Source: Antilocapra americana
Taxonomy: Eukaryota > Chordata > Mammalia > Artiodactyla > Antilocapridae
NCBI GenBank assembly: GCA_007570785.1
Contig: ML664175.1
Span: 9,705,592 to 9,769,591, forward strand
DNA: 64,000 bases
Direction: 5' to 3'
The translations under genes were made by a program, and so were the position numbers. This document shows, one piece after another, positions 32,401 through 45,330 of the stretch. The notes below the pieces were generated by a model. That model was not told where the DNA came from. It saw nothing but the letters and a program-made list of their open reading frames with translations, and did not search any database. How positions within the stretch are numbered: position 1 is the stretch's first letter; the number at the start of each line of letters is the position of its first letter.

Positions 32401-34493
32401 CTTTTCATGAGCTCAATATTTTTCAAACTGTGGATCAAAAATAGTATTTAAATAAAAATAGAAGAGCATAGAAAATATTCAAGTGCATCAAATCTAGTAA
32501 GATGGGTATTGTTTTGTGAAACGTTTTAGTTATTAAAAGAAAGAATGGATGTATATAAATTGGATCATAACCTAAAATGTGTTTCTTATTTAATGGGTCA
32601 AGGTCAAAGAAGTTGAAAAACTACGGAATTAGATCACATTGCCTCTCTTTTCCAATCTTAGAGAGATTCTCTTCACTTCTGAATTACAGCAGGTTTCTCA
32701 TTTTATGGAATGTTTTCCACAAACTATACCAAACCTTTCAATGATTATGAATTATATATCAAAGTGATCCACATTTATTCTTTCCTATGTGAACCTAGCC
32801 TCCAGTTTTGCATATAATTTATTACTGTAATAAAACACACATGTTAGCAATTTATCATAAATTATATAATATACTTTTAATTTATACACAATAAAATATG
32901 TAATATACTAGTGGTATACACATTATACAATTTATCTTCTACACAGTATTTATAAAACAAGAATAGTAACTATTGAGTACCCAGTACTGGTTGATCTGTG
33001 TTCACATAAGGAATAACAATTGTTTTTTTTTCAGAGGCAGAGCCTTCCCCACTTTGGAAATATGGAGAATGCTAGGGGAAACTCATCCAGGCATAAAGGC
33101 TATGTCTGTAGAGAAAGGAAACAATGGTTTCAGTCCTAATTTTAGAAGCAGTTGGTGCCAAGGAATCCAATTCTAGATAAACAGATACATTTATGGGAAT
33201 CCAGATCCTTCCATCTAACCTTTCTTCTTGGAGACTACTGGTAAGCTTGAATTTGTTTGGTCTTCCATGCAGTGTTTCTTGCCCACATACCAACATGGAG
33301 TTCAACACATAAATGGGAAAACCTTTATTATCATAGGTTTCAGTATACAAGGTACTAATGGGAGAATGACAGGATAACCAGAAAAACAAGGCAACTCTGG
33401 CCTACAAGGAAATATCAGGCATAAAAGCAGCCAGAAAAGGAAGAATAAGAGTAAATAGAACCAGAGTGAAAGAACATATTGCCTTGTGTTCTGTGATTGC
33501 TCAATGTTTCATTGGATCTCTAGTTATTTCTATATTAATTCATCCATGGCCACAATTATCTGCTGTACACCTCTTCATAATACAATCCCGTTCCTTAGGG
33601 CTTTCCTTTCCTTGTAGATATACCTAAGAAATAGCAAAATTTCAGCCCTCTAAGGCTAATCCAGCACCTTAGTTCTTCAAAATCTGTTATAGTTCCTGGC
33701 ATCTGATGACCTGAATCAAGCTAATGTATTTTATTGAATCTGTAACACATCAGTGGTAGGATTCACTGTTATTTTATGCATCAGTAAAGAAGAAAAACCT
33801 CTGCCAGTTAAATTGGCACATCATCAATTTTAAGAACTATCCCAATTTCAGAAAGATTAAAATGAAAAAAGAAAGTATATTTTAGCATCTAAGAAACATG
33901 GATTTTTTTCCCCACAAAGGAGCAGAGTTAAGGAATTGTAATAAAGGGAACTACAACAATCGAACAGAAACCATTACTATGAACCCCTCACCAGCAGAGT
34001 AGAGTCCTAATTCTTTTTCAAGTTATTTTTAATCCCTCCATGGCATCAACCAGGGCAATAACTACACTCTGCATCAGCTAGGGTCTTCTAAGATGCAGAT
34101 GGCAAGACAGAATTGGTTGGTTAAGACATTTACTTTGGGAAGGGTCTATAAAGGATGAAGGAGGAAGGGAGGTAGAGGGAAGCAGGGAGAGGCTTCAGAA
34201 CTGTTACAGGTCTGACACCTGTAAAAGGAGAGAAGAAACAAGATTGGAGGAGCCTCAAAAAGTAGCACCATTGAGAGTCTCTGCCAGTCCCCAAGCAAAG
34301 ACCTTGCATCAGAGGTGTCCCATGTTGGGTTCAAAATACTCAGGCATTGGCTGGGGGCAGCTTCAGAAGAGCACTGTCATGCTGAGCCCTGCCACAGTGA
34401 CAATGGCATGCCACCATGCTTCCCACATTTCAGTAGCTGTCCCATCTGCTGATCTTCTTATAGGTCATCCTTCTTGTCACTGCTACCCTATTC
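32401..34493. other. AT-rich spacer, nothing recognised
   Basis: No gene or clear repeat. The longest frame is 105 codons (33072-33389, minus) with no family resemblance and no splice or promoter context. Confidence 0.4.
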
Positions 34494-34575
34494 ATGTGTG
34501 TGTATGGGCTAAGTCACTTCAGTCATGTCCGACTTTTTGCGAACCAATAGGCTGTAGCCCTCCAGGCTACACACC
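34494..34575 (-). mobile_element. Bov-tA SINE fragment (minus)
   Basis: 'gggctaagtcacttcagt', 'catgtccgactttttgcg' and 'ggctgtagccctccaggc' are the reversed 3' third of a Bov-tA. Confidence 0.8.
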
Positions 34576-34887
34576 AGCTTTCTCTACTTGTATCTTACAA
34601 CCAGGCCCATAGTATCCTTGGGGAGTGGCATGGCCTGCAAGTTACCATCAGCACTAGGTGTCATTCACACTATCAAATGGAGACCCCTCTCTTTCCACAA
34701 GGCTGTCCTTGGTCTCCAGGGTTCCCCTCTTCAGTGTGCAGACTGGGACACCGTCTGCCCTTCCCCACACCCCTTTGCTGCATAAGTATTATCAATCAGG
34801 CTTTAAATCTTAAAAACTGAGGCTTAGAAACTCTTTTAAGGAGACATTTATGAGATGAACTATCAGAAGAAAACCATGTTCACACAA
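34576..34887. other. Spacer, nothing recognised
   Basis: No features seen. Confidence 0.35.
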
Positions 34888-35006
34888 TATTTTGGACTTC
34901 TCTGGCAGTCCAGTGGTTAAGACTCTGTGCTTCCAGTGCAAGGGGCACAAATTCAATTTCTGGTCAGGGAACTAAAATCTTGCAAGCTTCATGGCACGGC
35001 CAAAAG
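34888..35006 (+). mobile_element. CHR-type SINE fragment (plus)
   Basis: 'ggacttctctggcagtcc', 'agtggttaagactctgtg', 'caatttctggtcagggaa' and 'catggcacggccaaaaga'. The tail is short. Confidence 0.82.
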
Positions 35007-35094
35007 AATGCCAAATCAAATAGTATTTCATGATCACTTACAAAGAAACTCATAAAAGCAACTATAAACTCATAAAAGCAACTCAACTTATTTA

Positions 35095-35245
35095 CAGGAT
35101 GCAGTGGCAAGGACAGACAGTGTCTTTGACCTTGAACAAGTCATTTAACCTCCCTGATGTGTGTTTCCTCATTTATAAAATGAGGAGAGTGGGTTAGATG
35201 ATCCTTGAGGTCTCTTCTAGCTCTAACATTATATGAAATAAAAGT
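35095..35245 (+). mobile_element. MIR SINE (plus)
   Basis: 'gaccttgaacaagtcatt', 'taacctccctgatgtgtg', 'tcctcatttataaaatga' and 'ctcttctagctctaacat' follow MIR order on the plus strand. Confidence 0.75.
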
Positions 35246-36439
35246 CAACTTAGAGATTAATTGGGTTTCTCAGCCTCAAGCAATTAATTACACTGTTGCT
35301 GACCTTTAACAGACCCATCACAGAAGAAAATTACTCAACTGACAGATTTTAATCTTTACCAACTCATGTTGACTTTAAGTCCAACACTATTTTTTAAGAT
35401 TTACAAAGTAATGCTTTCACAACAAGTTCAACAGCATTCTGGGCAAGGAATTTGACCTGACAGACATATTATAACATTAAGGCCATTCTTTTCCATTAAA
35501 AAAAAAAGTCCTTGTGCTGACATTTTTCTGCATTAAGAATCTCATCAGACACTCTACCGGAGTTTTATAAAATGATAGCAGTTTTGTGAAATGCTTAACC
35601 AATTTCTGAAGTGCTCAAGGACATCTGATCAGGGATTTTATTTCTGCCCACACCTACTTCAGCTAATTCCATTGTGTTTCTTTATATAGCCTTTACCTTG
35701 GGTCAACACTGAATTATTAGTAGAAAAGATGTTGGTTAATTTTCTAACAACAAAACAAAACAAATTACAGTTTTGATCTCCAGTTAATAAGGACATATTT
35801 TATGTTATTCCCTTTTGACATCTTTCTATTTAAACAGTGCTATATTTTCCTATTTTCCTTTAAATGTCAGTATCTAATTTAGATTTTAAAAATTAAATCC
35901 CGTAACATTTAATTTATTGAACTTTGACTTCTGATATCTAGTTTCTACTTTTGTATCACTGCTACTTACAATGGTAATAATCCTGACATACAGAAAAGTA
36001 TGGAGAATAACATGACAGCCAAGTTTTCATAGCTCAACATAAGAAAAACTATGGAAGCTGTTTTGTGTACTTGCATCCTGTCTTTCTTCTTCCTTCTTGA
36101 GATGACACTGTATTTAATAGCATTTACCATTCTCATGTAGGTCTTATACTTTTATTACCAGGAATCTACCTCTAAAAAATACGTAATATTATTTTGCATA
36201 CTTTAATGATAAAACTGAGCCATACTTCTGCACATTGCTTTTAGTTCCACATCACGTTTGTGAGATTAATCCACGGTATGTCCATCTACTTCGTTTTCTC
36301 CAAGCCATGGCTTATATTTTTACTTTCTCTAAAATCCTTTCTAATGCTAGAAAATTTAAATCTACTACAGTCAAATTTATCGATTATTTCCTTTATGTCT
36401 TATGAGGGGTTACCTTATTTAAGCAATCCTTTAATGATG
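35246..36439. other. AT-rich spacer, nothing certain
   Basis: Strongly AT-rich; parts after about 36060 may be extended L1 sequence but no firm landmark was found. Confidence 0.35.
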
Positions 36440-37700
36440 TAAGTTCATAAAACTTTTCATAAACCATCTATAATTCAGCTAGGATTTACATCTTTTTATA
36501 ATGTAACATAAGTGCACAATTTTATTATTCTTTTCTCCACATGGATAATCATTGTCTCAGCATCACAATGTTTTCCTAACAATTTACAATGCACCAATTT
36601 CATGGTTTTAATTACTGTATGTTTCTAATAATACTTTAATATTATATAGAATTATAATAATACTTTATCAGATTTGCTGTTTTTCAAACTTTCTTGGCTA
36701 TTATTTGTCCTCAATTTGTATATATAAATTTAGATTTCCCTTCCAAGTTTCATGAAAAAATAAAACTATTTGGAATTTGACTGGGATTTCATTGAATCTA
36801 TGGATCAATTTGGAGAAAACCCAACATCTCTATGACAGTATGCCTTGCTATCCTAGTACATGGTGCATCTTTAAGTCTTTTAAGAAATATTTTATTAAGT
36901 TTTATAATTTTCTCTATAAAGATTTCATGTCTCTTTCTGTTAGGTTTATTCCTCATTACTTTGCTGCTGCCACAAATAATATCTATATCATTTAAGGTTC
37001 AAGTAGGAAACAGCACCCTCATTTGGGAATTTACAAAGCTATAAGCAGGGTTTAGGGAAACCAGAAATTATTCAGTATCAAGGGGAACTGTTACCACTTC
37101 TAAACCTAAAGCCAAAAGGAGGAGGCAATATTCTAGAACCCAAAGCCAAAAACTGCTCCATGGACAGAGCTCTTGATGGGAGCTGGCATCTCTGGTCAAG
37201 GTATACAGTCAGCCAGGAACAACCTCACAGGGAAAGAGGTGAGGCAATATAAAACCCATCTTCTTTTACCCTTCCTTGATCTCCCATTGGTTAATGAGAA
37301 GCCTCTCATCACAAGTCAGTAAGTCATTACCAACCATGGTTAAGAGTGAATAGTAAATCTGGAGGCAGAGACACATCCAGCACTGTATCTTTAACAAAAT
37401 GAATTTTCTGCTGATTGCTGTGGTATAGGAATGCAAAACATTTCTGCATATTGACTTTATATCCACTAGTCTTGCTGAATCCACTTATAATTCTTATCAT
37501 TTATCTGTAGATTCACTTAAGTTTTCATATTTATGTTTTTTCTTTCCATTCCTTATACCAGTAAAACTTTTTCTATCCTTATTGAACTGGCCAGAACCTA
37601 CAATAAAATGTCAAGTAGGAGAGCTAATAGTGGCAACCTTAACTTATATGCTTGACATCTTATAAGTATGATGTTTGCTACAAATTTTGTTTGTTGCTTT
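36440..37700 (-). mobile_element. Old L1 ORF2 region (minus), interrupted
   Basis: Antisense L1 with 'ctccacatggataatcat', 'ctgggatttcattgaatc', 'tatggatcaatttggaga' and 'ttaggtttattcctcatt', then after a break 'tgattgctgtggtatagg' and 'actagtcttgctgaatcc'. About 36965-37365 does not fit L1 and looks like an inserted segment of unknown type. Confidence 0.7.
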
Positions 37701-37974
37701 ATTACTGTAAAAGCATTATATGTATATTGTTAGAACATAAGGATATAGATAACTAAATATAAGAACACAACACTATATTTCTTCACCCAGAGATTATGAT
37801 TATTAACACCTTGGTGAACGACCCACAGTCTCTTTTAACAGAGACTGTACTGTATATGCTGTAATATAAAAGTTACATATTGAAAATTGCTTTTCACACT
37901 GTAGCTGTTTTATTTTGTTTGTGAAGAGTTTTAGTCCTGAATGAGAATGCAGTTTTATTAATTGGACTCTTCCC

Positions 37975-39165
37975 TTACATTATCATATACAAAAATTAAT
38001 CCAAAATGAACCAAAGACCTAAACCTAAGAGCTAAAACTGTAAAATTCATAGAAGAAAACATAGGGTAAAAGGTTTATGACAGCAGGTTTGGCAACATTT
38101 TCTTGGACATGACGTCAAAAGCCCAGGTAACAAAAGAAAAAATAGATAAACTGGACTACATCAAAACAAAAATCTGTGCATCAAAAGACACAATCAACAG
38201 AGTGAAAAGGCAATCCAGAGAATAGAATAAAATATTTACAAATTATCTATCTGATAAGGGGTCAATATCCAGAATATATAGAGAACTTTTGCAATTCAAC
38301 AACCATAACAAAACCCAACCAATTTCTTAAATGGGCAACGAATGTCAATAGATACTTCTCCAAGGAGATACAAATGGCTAACAAGCACAGGAAAAGACCC
38401 TCAGCATTACTAACCATTAGAGAACTGCAAATCAAAACCACAGTGTGATACAACCTCACATTCACTAGCGTAACTACTATTTAAAAAAACAAAATAAGAA
38501 AACAACCATTGTTGGCAAGGATGTGGCAAGTCAGAGCTCATGTTGATGGGAATATAAATGGTGTAGCTGCCATGAAAAACAGTTTGGTTCTTTATTAAAA
38601 CATTAAAATAGAATTACCGTACAATCCAGCAATCCTACTTCTGGGCATATACCCAAAATGATTGAAAGCAAGTCTTGAAGACATTTATACACCCAAATTC
38701 ATAGCAGCATTATTCACAAAAGTCAAAAGGTGAAAGCAACCCAACTGACCATGGATGCATGAATGAGTAAACAAAATGTGGTATGTACACTCAAGGGCAT
38801 ATTATCCATCCTTAAAAAGAAATGAAACTCTGATACATGCTACAACATGGATGAATCTTGAAGGCATTGTCCTAAGTGAAATAAGCCTGGCACAAAAAGA
38901 CAAATACTGTCTGATTCCACTTGTGTACAATACCTAGAAGAGTGAAAGTCATAAAGCCAGGGTTAGGATTAGGGAGGGGTGCCAGGGGATGGGGCAGGAG
39001 ACAAGGGTGGGTAGTTACTGTTTACTTGGCACAGACTTTCAGTTTCATAAGAAGAAAAGAGTTTGGGAAGTGGATAGTGCAATGGTTATGTGAATATACT
39101 TAATGCCAACGAACTGTACACTAAAAATGCTTAAAATACATTGTGTTTATTTTACTACCAAAAAA
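37975..39165 (+). mobile_element. Old L1 3' end (plus)
   Basis: Sense L1 ORF2 C-terminus and tail: 'catagaagaaaacatagg', 'actacatcaaaacaaaaa', 'gataaggggtcaatatcc', 'gcaaatcaaaaccacagt', 'ctgggcatatacccaaaa' and 'catggatgaatcttgaag'. Frames are broken throughout. Confidence 0.8.
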
Positions 39166-39304
39166 ATGCGCAGGTGAATGAATCACACCCTCCAGATGGT
39201 CTGATTCAGGAAATTATGGGTAGAGCCCTGCATATCCCTCTCACAGTCTTCACAGAGAAGCCAAAATAAATTGAGATTTCCTTTAGTGAAGGAAAGTAGG
39301 ATGG

Positions 39305-39487
39305 GGACTTCCCTGGTGGTCCAGTGGCTAGGATTTCAAGCTCCCACTGTCTGGGGCCCAGGTCTAATCCCTGGTCAGGGAACTAGATCCCACATGTCGC
39401 AACTAAAGATCCCACGTGCCACAATGAAGATCTAAGATCCTGCATGCCACAACTAAGACCTGGCACAGCCAAATAAATAAATAAAAA
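39305..39487 (+). mobile_element. CHR-type SINE (plus)
   Basis: 'gggacttccctggtggtc', 'taatccctggtcagggaa', 'cccacatgtcgcaactaa' and 'ggcacagccaaataaata', ending in a typical (AAAT)n tail. Confidence 0.88.
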
Positions 39488-39613
39488 TGAACATTAAAAA
39501 TAGGGAAGGAAGTAAGGTGGAAGAAGCAACAGTGGAATGAAATAGAAATAAATTAAAAATCAAATCTTGATTACTTTCAATTTTACTGAATGCTAATCTT
39601 TCCAGATGCCTTC

Positions 39614-39753
39614 AGAGAAATCTTGACTTTATATTTTAGAAATTATTCTCACCTGTAGTAGGCAAGATACCAAACCCTTTACCAGAGAAACCTTGACTTT
39701 ATATTTTAGAAATTATTTTCATCTGTAGTGGGTAAGACACCCAACCCTTTACC
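39614..39753 (+). repeat. Tandem duplication, two 70-bp units
   Basis: 39614-39683 and 39684-39753 align without gaps; I count 7 differences in 70, about 90 percent identity. Both units begin AGAGAAA and end CCCTTTACC. The core 'ttgactttatattttaga' is identical. No gene context. Confidence 0.92.
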
Positions 39754-41339
39754 AACAAAGCTATAGTTTCAGAGAGATACAATGGCTTTCATTTTAACTT
39801 CCCTTCTCTCTCTAACTATTCCATTTGTCCTTTTTCTGATTATTGCAGCTTGATTTTCTTGTGTTTCATTTTAAGTAAATAAAACTTAACTCCTCAAACC
39901 TTTCTTAAAGCCCAATGTCTAGAAAACAGACTGTATCATTCATTCAGTCTGAGTTTATACCTGTAACTAACTTTCTTCTAATAAGAGAAACTATATTACT
40001 AGTAATCAGGTTGCCCTTAGAATTACTGTCTCCCTTACTGACTACGCAATCTTCAGTATCACTTAACAAATCTGTCAAGTGGATGCTTGTCAGAGATAAT
40101 GGAAATTTTACCAAAATACCATGGAGATATGGCTCCGACTCTTAAGGAAGCAGAGAGTTGAGTTCACTCAGACTCATGAATGTAAAGTGTAAAAATAATG
40201 CACATTTTCAATAGTTTTTTGAAAGACATTTGCCTATTAACCTTTTTAGTTCTCTTCTATCCCTACTCAGAACATCCACCTAGTATACAATTGGTTCATA
40301 ATAGGCATACAGTAAATATTTGTTGATAACCAAATATGGGGCATGTTCAACCAGAAAAAAAACTATATGGTATTTAAGAGACACTTTTCTCACACATGAA
40401 AATCAATAGGTCTTCTAACATAGAAGTTAAACATTAAACTTAAAATACTTATATTATGGGATAAGAATGCTACCTACAAATGTTTTAGATTTCACAGAGA
40501 CGCATTCTTCCTGCCCAGTTAATAATATCTTAGATGGGCAGAACCTAAGTTGGCTGCCAGATCAAAATTTGAAATTGTGTTAAGTTTTTTTAATGCATTC
40601 TATGAGAAAAACGGTTTGCTGAGTTTACATCTTGTTCTGCTCAGCTAGAGAAGGCATTATGGTGTAAGAAAATCCAATTCCTTAACTGACATATCTTTGT
40701 GGCTGACAGAAATAGCTGTTCCTGGACTTTCAGTGACAGCAATGGCCTCTCCTAACTTAACATTCAATACTACCTTTGTTACCAATAAACTATCTAATCT
40801 GTAGATGTAGCTCTCATAGCTACATTTAGCTTTAAAGAGGGAATCAATCTTATCACTTTTAACTCTGCATGGAAACTTATTTGTGGCTATTTTACTTACT
40901 TAATTTACTTACTTTATTTACAATCAAGTAAATAAGTTAAAAAGAATAAAACAGTCAAAGAATTATCTATTCATGGCTGTTTTAAATTTTATATAGTGAG
41001 TTGTAAGGTTGTAGTTAATTCATTTTAAAGAATTATCTTTCTCTAGAAAACCATTTTCAAATAGAAAGATAGTGCTTGTCTTTGTTGTTTTTACACTGAG
41101 TGCAATTCAGTGAGCTGCATGGCAAAATATGTATTATGTAAATAAACTGGGTTCACTTAATATTAAAAGAGTGAAGGAGAAACAAAAACTTTTTCAGACC
41201 AAAAAAAAGAGAATTATCAACTCAGTAAACATCTATCTGTCCCTCTCTTTGTCCTAAAATTGTCCAAGTGACTCTCAACCTTATACCTCTAGATTCACTC
41301 CTAGAAAATAAAAATACATAATATTTACTGGTTTTACTA
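39754..41339. other. AT-rich spacer, nothing recognised
   Basis: Short frames only. A tail-like piece 'ggcatacagtaaatattt' near 40303 may be an old L2 or MIR end. Confidence 0.4.
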
Positions 41340-41500
41340 GGTACCATCAGCACCTCACATGTACTGCTTAATCACTTTAACAACTCCAGGAGTAGGCACT
41401 AGGTCATTGTAAATTTAGAGAGGAAGAAACTAAGGATCAAAGCAGATAATTTAGGATGACTAACATAATACAACTACTAAGTGAAGAATGCAGGAGTCAG
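41340..41500 (-). mobile_element. MIR-like SINE (minus)
   Basis: Reversed MIR order: 'ctgcttaatcactttaac', 'aggagtaggcactaggtc', 'gaggaagaaactaaggat', 'gaatgcaggagtcagagt'. Diverged. Confidence 0.5.
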
Positions 41501-41575
41501 AGTCACATGCCAAGCCACTGGACTATATTGTCATCCACACAAAAACACTGAGTAGAGCCTGCCTAGTAGTAAAGT

Positions 41576-41852
41576 GGGAGAAGGAAATGGCAACCCACTC
41601 CAGTATTCTTGCCTGGAGAATCCCAGGGACAGAGGAGCCTGATGGGCTGCTGTCCATGGGACACACAGAGTCAGACACAACTGAAGCGACTTAGCATGCA
41701 TGCATGTGTTGGAGAAGGAAATGGCAACTCACTCCAGTATTCTTGCCTGGAGAATCCCAGGGACAGAGGAGCCTGATAGGCTGCAGTCTATGGGCCCACA
41801 CAGAGTCGGACACGACTGAAGCGACTTAGGAGCAGCAGCAGCAGCAGTAAAC
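41576..41852 (+). mobile_element. Bov-A2 SINE (dimer) with (AGC)n
   Basis: Two successive Bov-A monomers, each starting 'ggagaaggaaatggcaac' (about 41578 and 41711) and each with 'tgcctggagaatcccagg'. The second ends in an (AGC)6-like microsatellite at about 41829-41848, the usual Bov-A2 layout. The monomers are nearly identical, so the insertion is young. Confidence 0.92.
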
Positions 41853-42295
41853 TGAAGCTGCAAGGGAACAGGTGAAGTTCCCGCCTCATCCTCAGATGTT
41901 AGGAGTAGTGCAGGGAGAGGGACACGAGCCTGCAAGGCACCTGATATCAACTCCTAGTCCCAACCACAATATGAGAATTCCAGACAAGGAGACAATCGCT
42001 AGTAGGAATCTATTAGCTGCTTAATGCTTGCTTGAACATATGTCAAATTTACGAAGTATAACTTTGCTCTTTCATGTCCATGTTTTTGCAGAAATAAACA
42101 AGTAATAATTTAGCCTCATTTCAGAGACCAAATTTGCCATTTTGAAAAACCAGTAGAAACAGGGTCCTTTTGTCTTTGTCCACAGGCTATGCCTGAGCAA
42201 TAAAGCCAAAAATCATGGGTCCTTATTGCCTCACTTACATAATAAGAATTATCTTCCCCCCACCCCATGTGGGCCATCTCAGTTTTATTTCCCAC
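41853..42295. other. Spacer, nothing recognised
   Basis: No features seen. Confidence 0.35.
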
Positions 42296-42307
42296 TTCTG
42301 AGCCACA

Positions 42308-42522
42308 TGACTTCCTTGGTAGCTCAGATGGTAAAGCATCTGACTACAATGCGGGAGACCCAGGTTCAATCCCTAGGTTGGGAAGATCCTCTGGAGAAGG
42401 AAATAGCAACCCACTCCAGTACTCTTGCCTGGAAAATCTCATGGACAGAGGAGCCTAGAAGGCTGCAGTCCATGGGGTCACAAAGAGTCGGACACGACTG
42501 AGTGACTTCACTTTCACTTTCT
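42308..42522 (+). mobile_element. Bov-tA SINE (plus) with perfect TSD
   Basis: Complete Bov-tA ('acttccttggtagctcag' to 'gacacgactgagtgactt' and a CTTT tail). It is flanked by the 12-bp direct repeat TTCTGAGCCACA at 42296-42307 and 42523-42534. Confidence 0.93.
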
Positions 42523-42789
42523 TTCTGAGCCACAGAACACATTAATTCTCAAATATGCTTACTCTGGGCCCCTATCTACAGTCCTTACACAGACAAAATT
42601 ATAATGGGAAGCCTGAATAATTAGTTCCTCTGGCATCAGACTGAGGGATTTATTTTGTTTATTTATTTATTTTAAAGAAAACTTCTGGGATACAGATTCA
42701 AATGAGTCCACAGGATTAGTAAGAGTCAAATCTTACCTTTCTAATCCAGACTGACCACTACAGATGGCCAAGAAACAATCTGAGGACCT

Positions 42790-43030
42790 AGTAAACCCTG
42801 TGAATGCCCCCCAAAATGTTAAATAAGAATCACAAGATCCACAACCACTCATGCCTAGAGCTTGTGTGGTGCAACAAGAGAAGCCACCACAGTGAGAAAC
42901 CCTTGTATTGCAATGAAGAGTAGCCCCTACTCTCTGCAACTAGGGAAAGTCCACACAAAACAACAAAGACACAGTGTAGCCAAAACCAAATAAATTAATT
43001 AAAACCAAAACCAAAAAACCCCCCAAAACT
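42790..43030 (+). mobile_element. CHR-type SINE, long form (plus)
   Basis: Carries the 3' body of the long CHR consensus: 'gcaacaagagaagccacc', 'gcaatgaagagtagcccc', 'caactagggaaagtccac' and 'agtgtagccaaaaccaaa', then an A-rich tail. Confidence 0.75.
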
Positions 43031-44298
43031 CTCTTCTATGAAAACCACCAGGGATCTGAGCTCTTCTGAGTATGAGTTGACTATTCTCCCTCCTTGGCCC
43101 AAGCAATAAACCCTACTCTGTTCCAAAAAAAGAATGACAAGATCATAAAAAACCAAGCATCTTATCTGCATATGAATATGGTATAAGTGGACAGAAAACT
43201 GAAAGTTTTTCAGAAGCACAGCATTAACAAGAAAAGACTCCTCAGTAGTAACGCCAACTCAGTGGAGAGTCTTAGTACCTAAGAAATCCAACTGCTTTGC
43301 AACAGATACCCAGAATAGTGTTAGAGACCAAAAAGTGACATCAACACAAAAACAGTAGATATAATGGATGCTGTGTCGTGTTGCCCAGATCTGTCTTCTG
43401 GTCTAAGGACTTTATTTTCCTAGATGCTAGCAGTGCTGTCACTAGATAACCCTCAGCTGTCAGTCCCCTCCAGAACTTGCCCTTGGCCACACAGTGCCCT
43501 CTCTCTTAGGGGACCAGCTTGCATCTGATGTCTGTCTGATGTGGGAGTATGAAAGTCCCACCTCATCACCACAAGGGAGTCAACTCCAAAGAGCCTTCCC
43601 AGCTCTTCTGAGAAGCTCTCCAGGGCCTAAGCTGAGGCCTTTGTGGAGTTTGAGCTCAGCTTTTCACTCTGCCTAGTCCTGCCTCCTTCCCTTCCACAAA
43701 TGTTGATCCCAAGAGTGACCCCTCATACATGCTCTGCACACCAACCTTTGTCTCTGAGTCTGCTTCTCAGGGAACCCAAATTTGAATATCAGAGAAATTA
43801 AATTCTTTGTTTCTAATGTGTTATTAAAATATAAATATTACCTTATAAAGAAATATGTTTTTAACTAGCATTTAAGAATACTATAATGTATTGTTTAGGC
43901 ATTTAAAAATCACTATTTTCTCATGGATATAGGTTGGGTTGCTTGATTTACTGTGATAGAAAAACAATCAGAAGGACAGAATACACAACTGTCAAGTCCT
44001 CACATGCAGAAAATTATACTGAGGATTGGAGTAAGTACAAAGGAGAGAGAGAAACTGGAGTTTGCTAGTCCCATTGGAACCCACACAGAAAGTTTTTGTT
44101 GAGGCCTAAAGCCATCTGGCTTTCTATAGAACTGATTCCTTCCAGGGACTCTGTCAAACCCATGATGGCATGGTGAGGAAAATTTAGTATGACCATCATC
44201 TGCCTTCCCTCTATTCTTAGTCGCTTATCTTGGTCTGGTGTCTCAGAAAATCTTCCTTCCTTATTCTTTTACTCGTCAAATGTTGAAAGCATTTGAAT
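43031..44298. other. Spacer; part may be an old repeat
   Basis: 43370-43800 is GC-richer and resembles an old interspersed repeat ('cttccacaaatgttgatc', 'ctgcttctcagggaaccc') that I cannot name. The rest shows nothing. Confidence 0.35.
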
Positions 44299-44450
44299 TC
44301 TAGTATTCTTGCCTGGAAAATCCCATGCATGGAGGGGCCTGGTAGGCTGCAGTCCATGGGGTTGCGACTGAGCGAATTCACTTTCACTTTTCATTTTCAT
44401 GCATTGGAGAAGGAAATGGCAACCCACTCCAGTGTTCTTGCTTGGAGAAA
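44299..44450 (+). mobile_element. Bov-A2-type SINE, partial dimer
   Basis: A partial monomer ('tattcttgcctggaaaat' to 'cgactgagcgaattcac') followed by a second monomer start ('ggagaaggaaatggcaac', 'ccagtgttcttgcttgga'). Confidence 0.85.
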
Positions 44451-45185
44451 AAGCAGCAGAGAATTCAAGAGAAGGTGAAAAGCTTTCAATGTAGAGACAT
44501 GAATCTGAGTTGCTAATAGAAGAGTTTCAAACACCTTGACTAGAGGAAGGAAAGAAGTATAGGGCAGATAGTCTGCTATAGGCTAAGTCATATACCCTCC
44601 TAAAACACCTTTAATAGAGTCTTTAATTAATTATGCCTCATGCTGTGATTATTCATCTACCTCACAGTGACAGCTTGGTAGTACAGGTTACTTCACTATC
44701 AGTTTGAATTTCAAGTCTGGATTTAACAATTCATTCGACAGATAGTTACTGAGGACCTAGCAGTAATAAACAAAGCAGACAAGTCACCTGTCTTCTACTA
44801 GGGAGAGACAGAAATAAACAAAAACAAAAATTCAGATCATAATAAAAGCTAATAAGAGACTAAAGCAAGGTTAAAAGATAGAGGACCACTAGGGGTACAG
44901 ATGTTGACTATTTTAGCTGTGAGAAACTAGGTCGATAAACACTCTTCTAAAGAGAACAGCTTATGAGCATAGATCTGAACAGTAAGTATCAAGCCATGTG
45001 AAGATTTAGGTAAAGACCATCCGATGCAAAGGCTATATTCCACAAACAACAAAAAGGAGGTACAGTAGGACTGGAGCAAATGAAGCAGAGTGAGGGAGGG
45101 GTTGGATAGCAGAAAAGGTCAGATCACAAAGAACATTGAGGGCTAGACTGAAGAGTCTGAATTTTGTTCTGAATAGGAAATGGGC

Positions 45186-45330
45186 TAAGAATCTGCACTC
45201 CCAATGCAGGGTTCCCAGGTTCAATACCTGGTTAGGGAACTAGATCCCACATGCTGCAACTAGGAGTTCACAAACCACAACTAACAAACCAGCACAGCCA
45301 AATAAATAAATAAACATTTGTTTGTTTAAA
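45186..45330 (+). mobile_element. CHR-type SINE (plus) nested in L2
   Basis: 'gaatctgcactcccaatg', 'ggttcaatacctggttag', 'cccacatgctgcaactag' and 'ccagcacagccaaataaa' with a (AAAT)n tail. L2 text continues on both sides. Confidence 0.85.
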
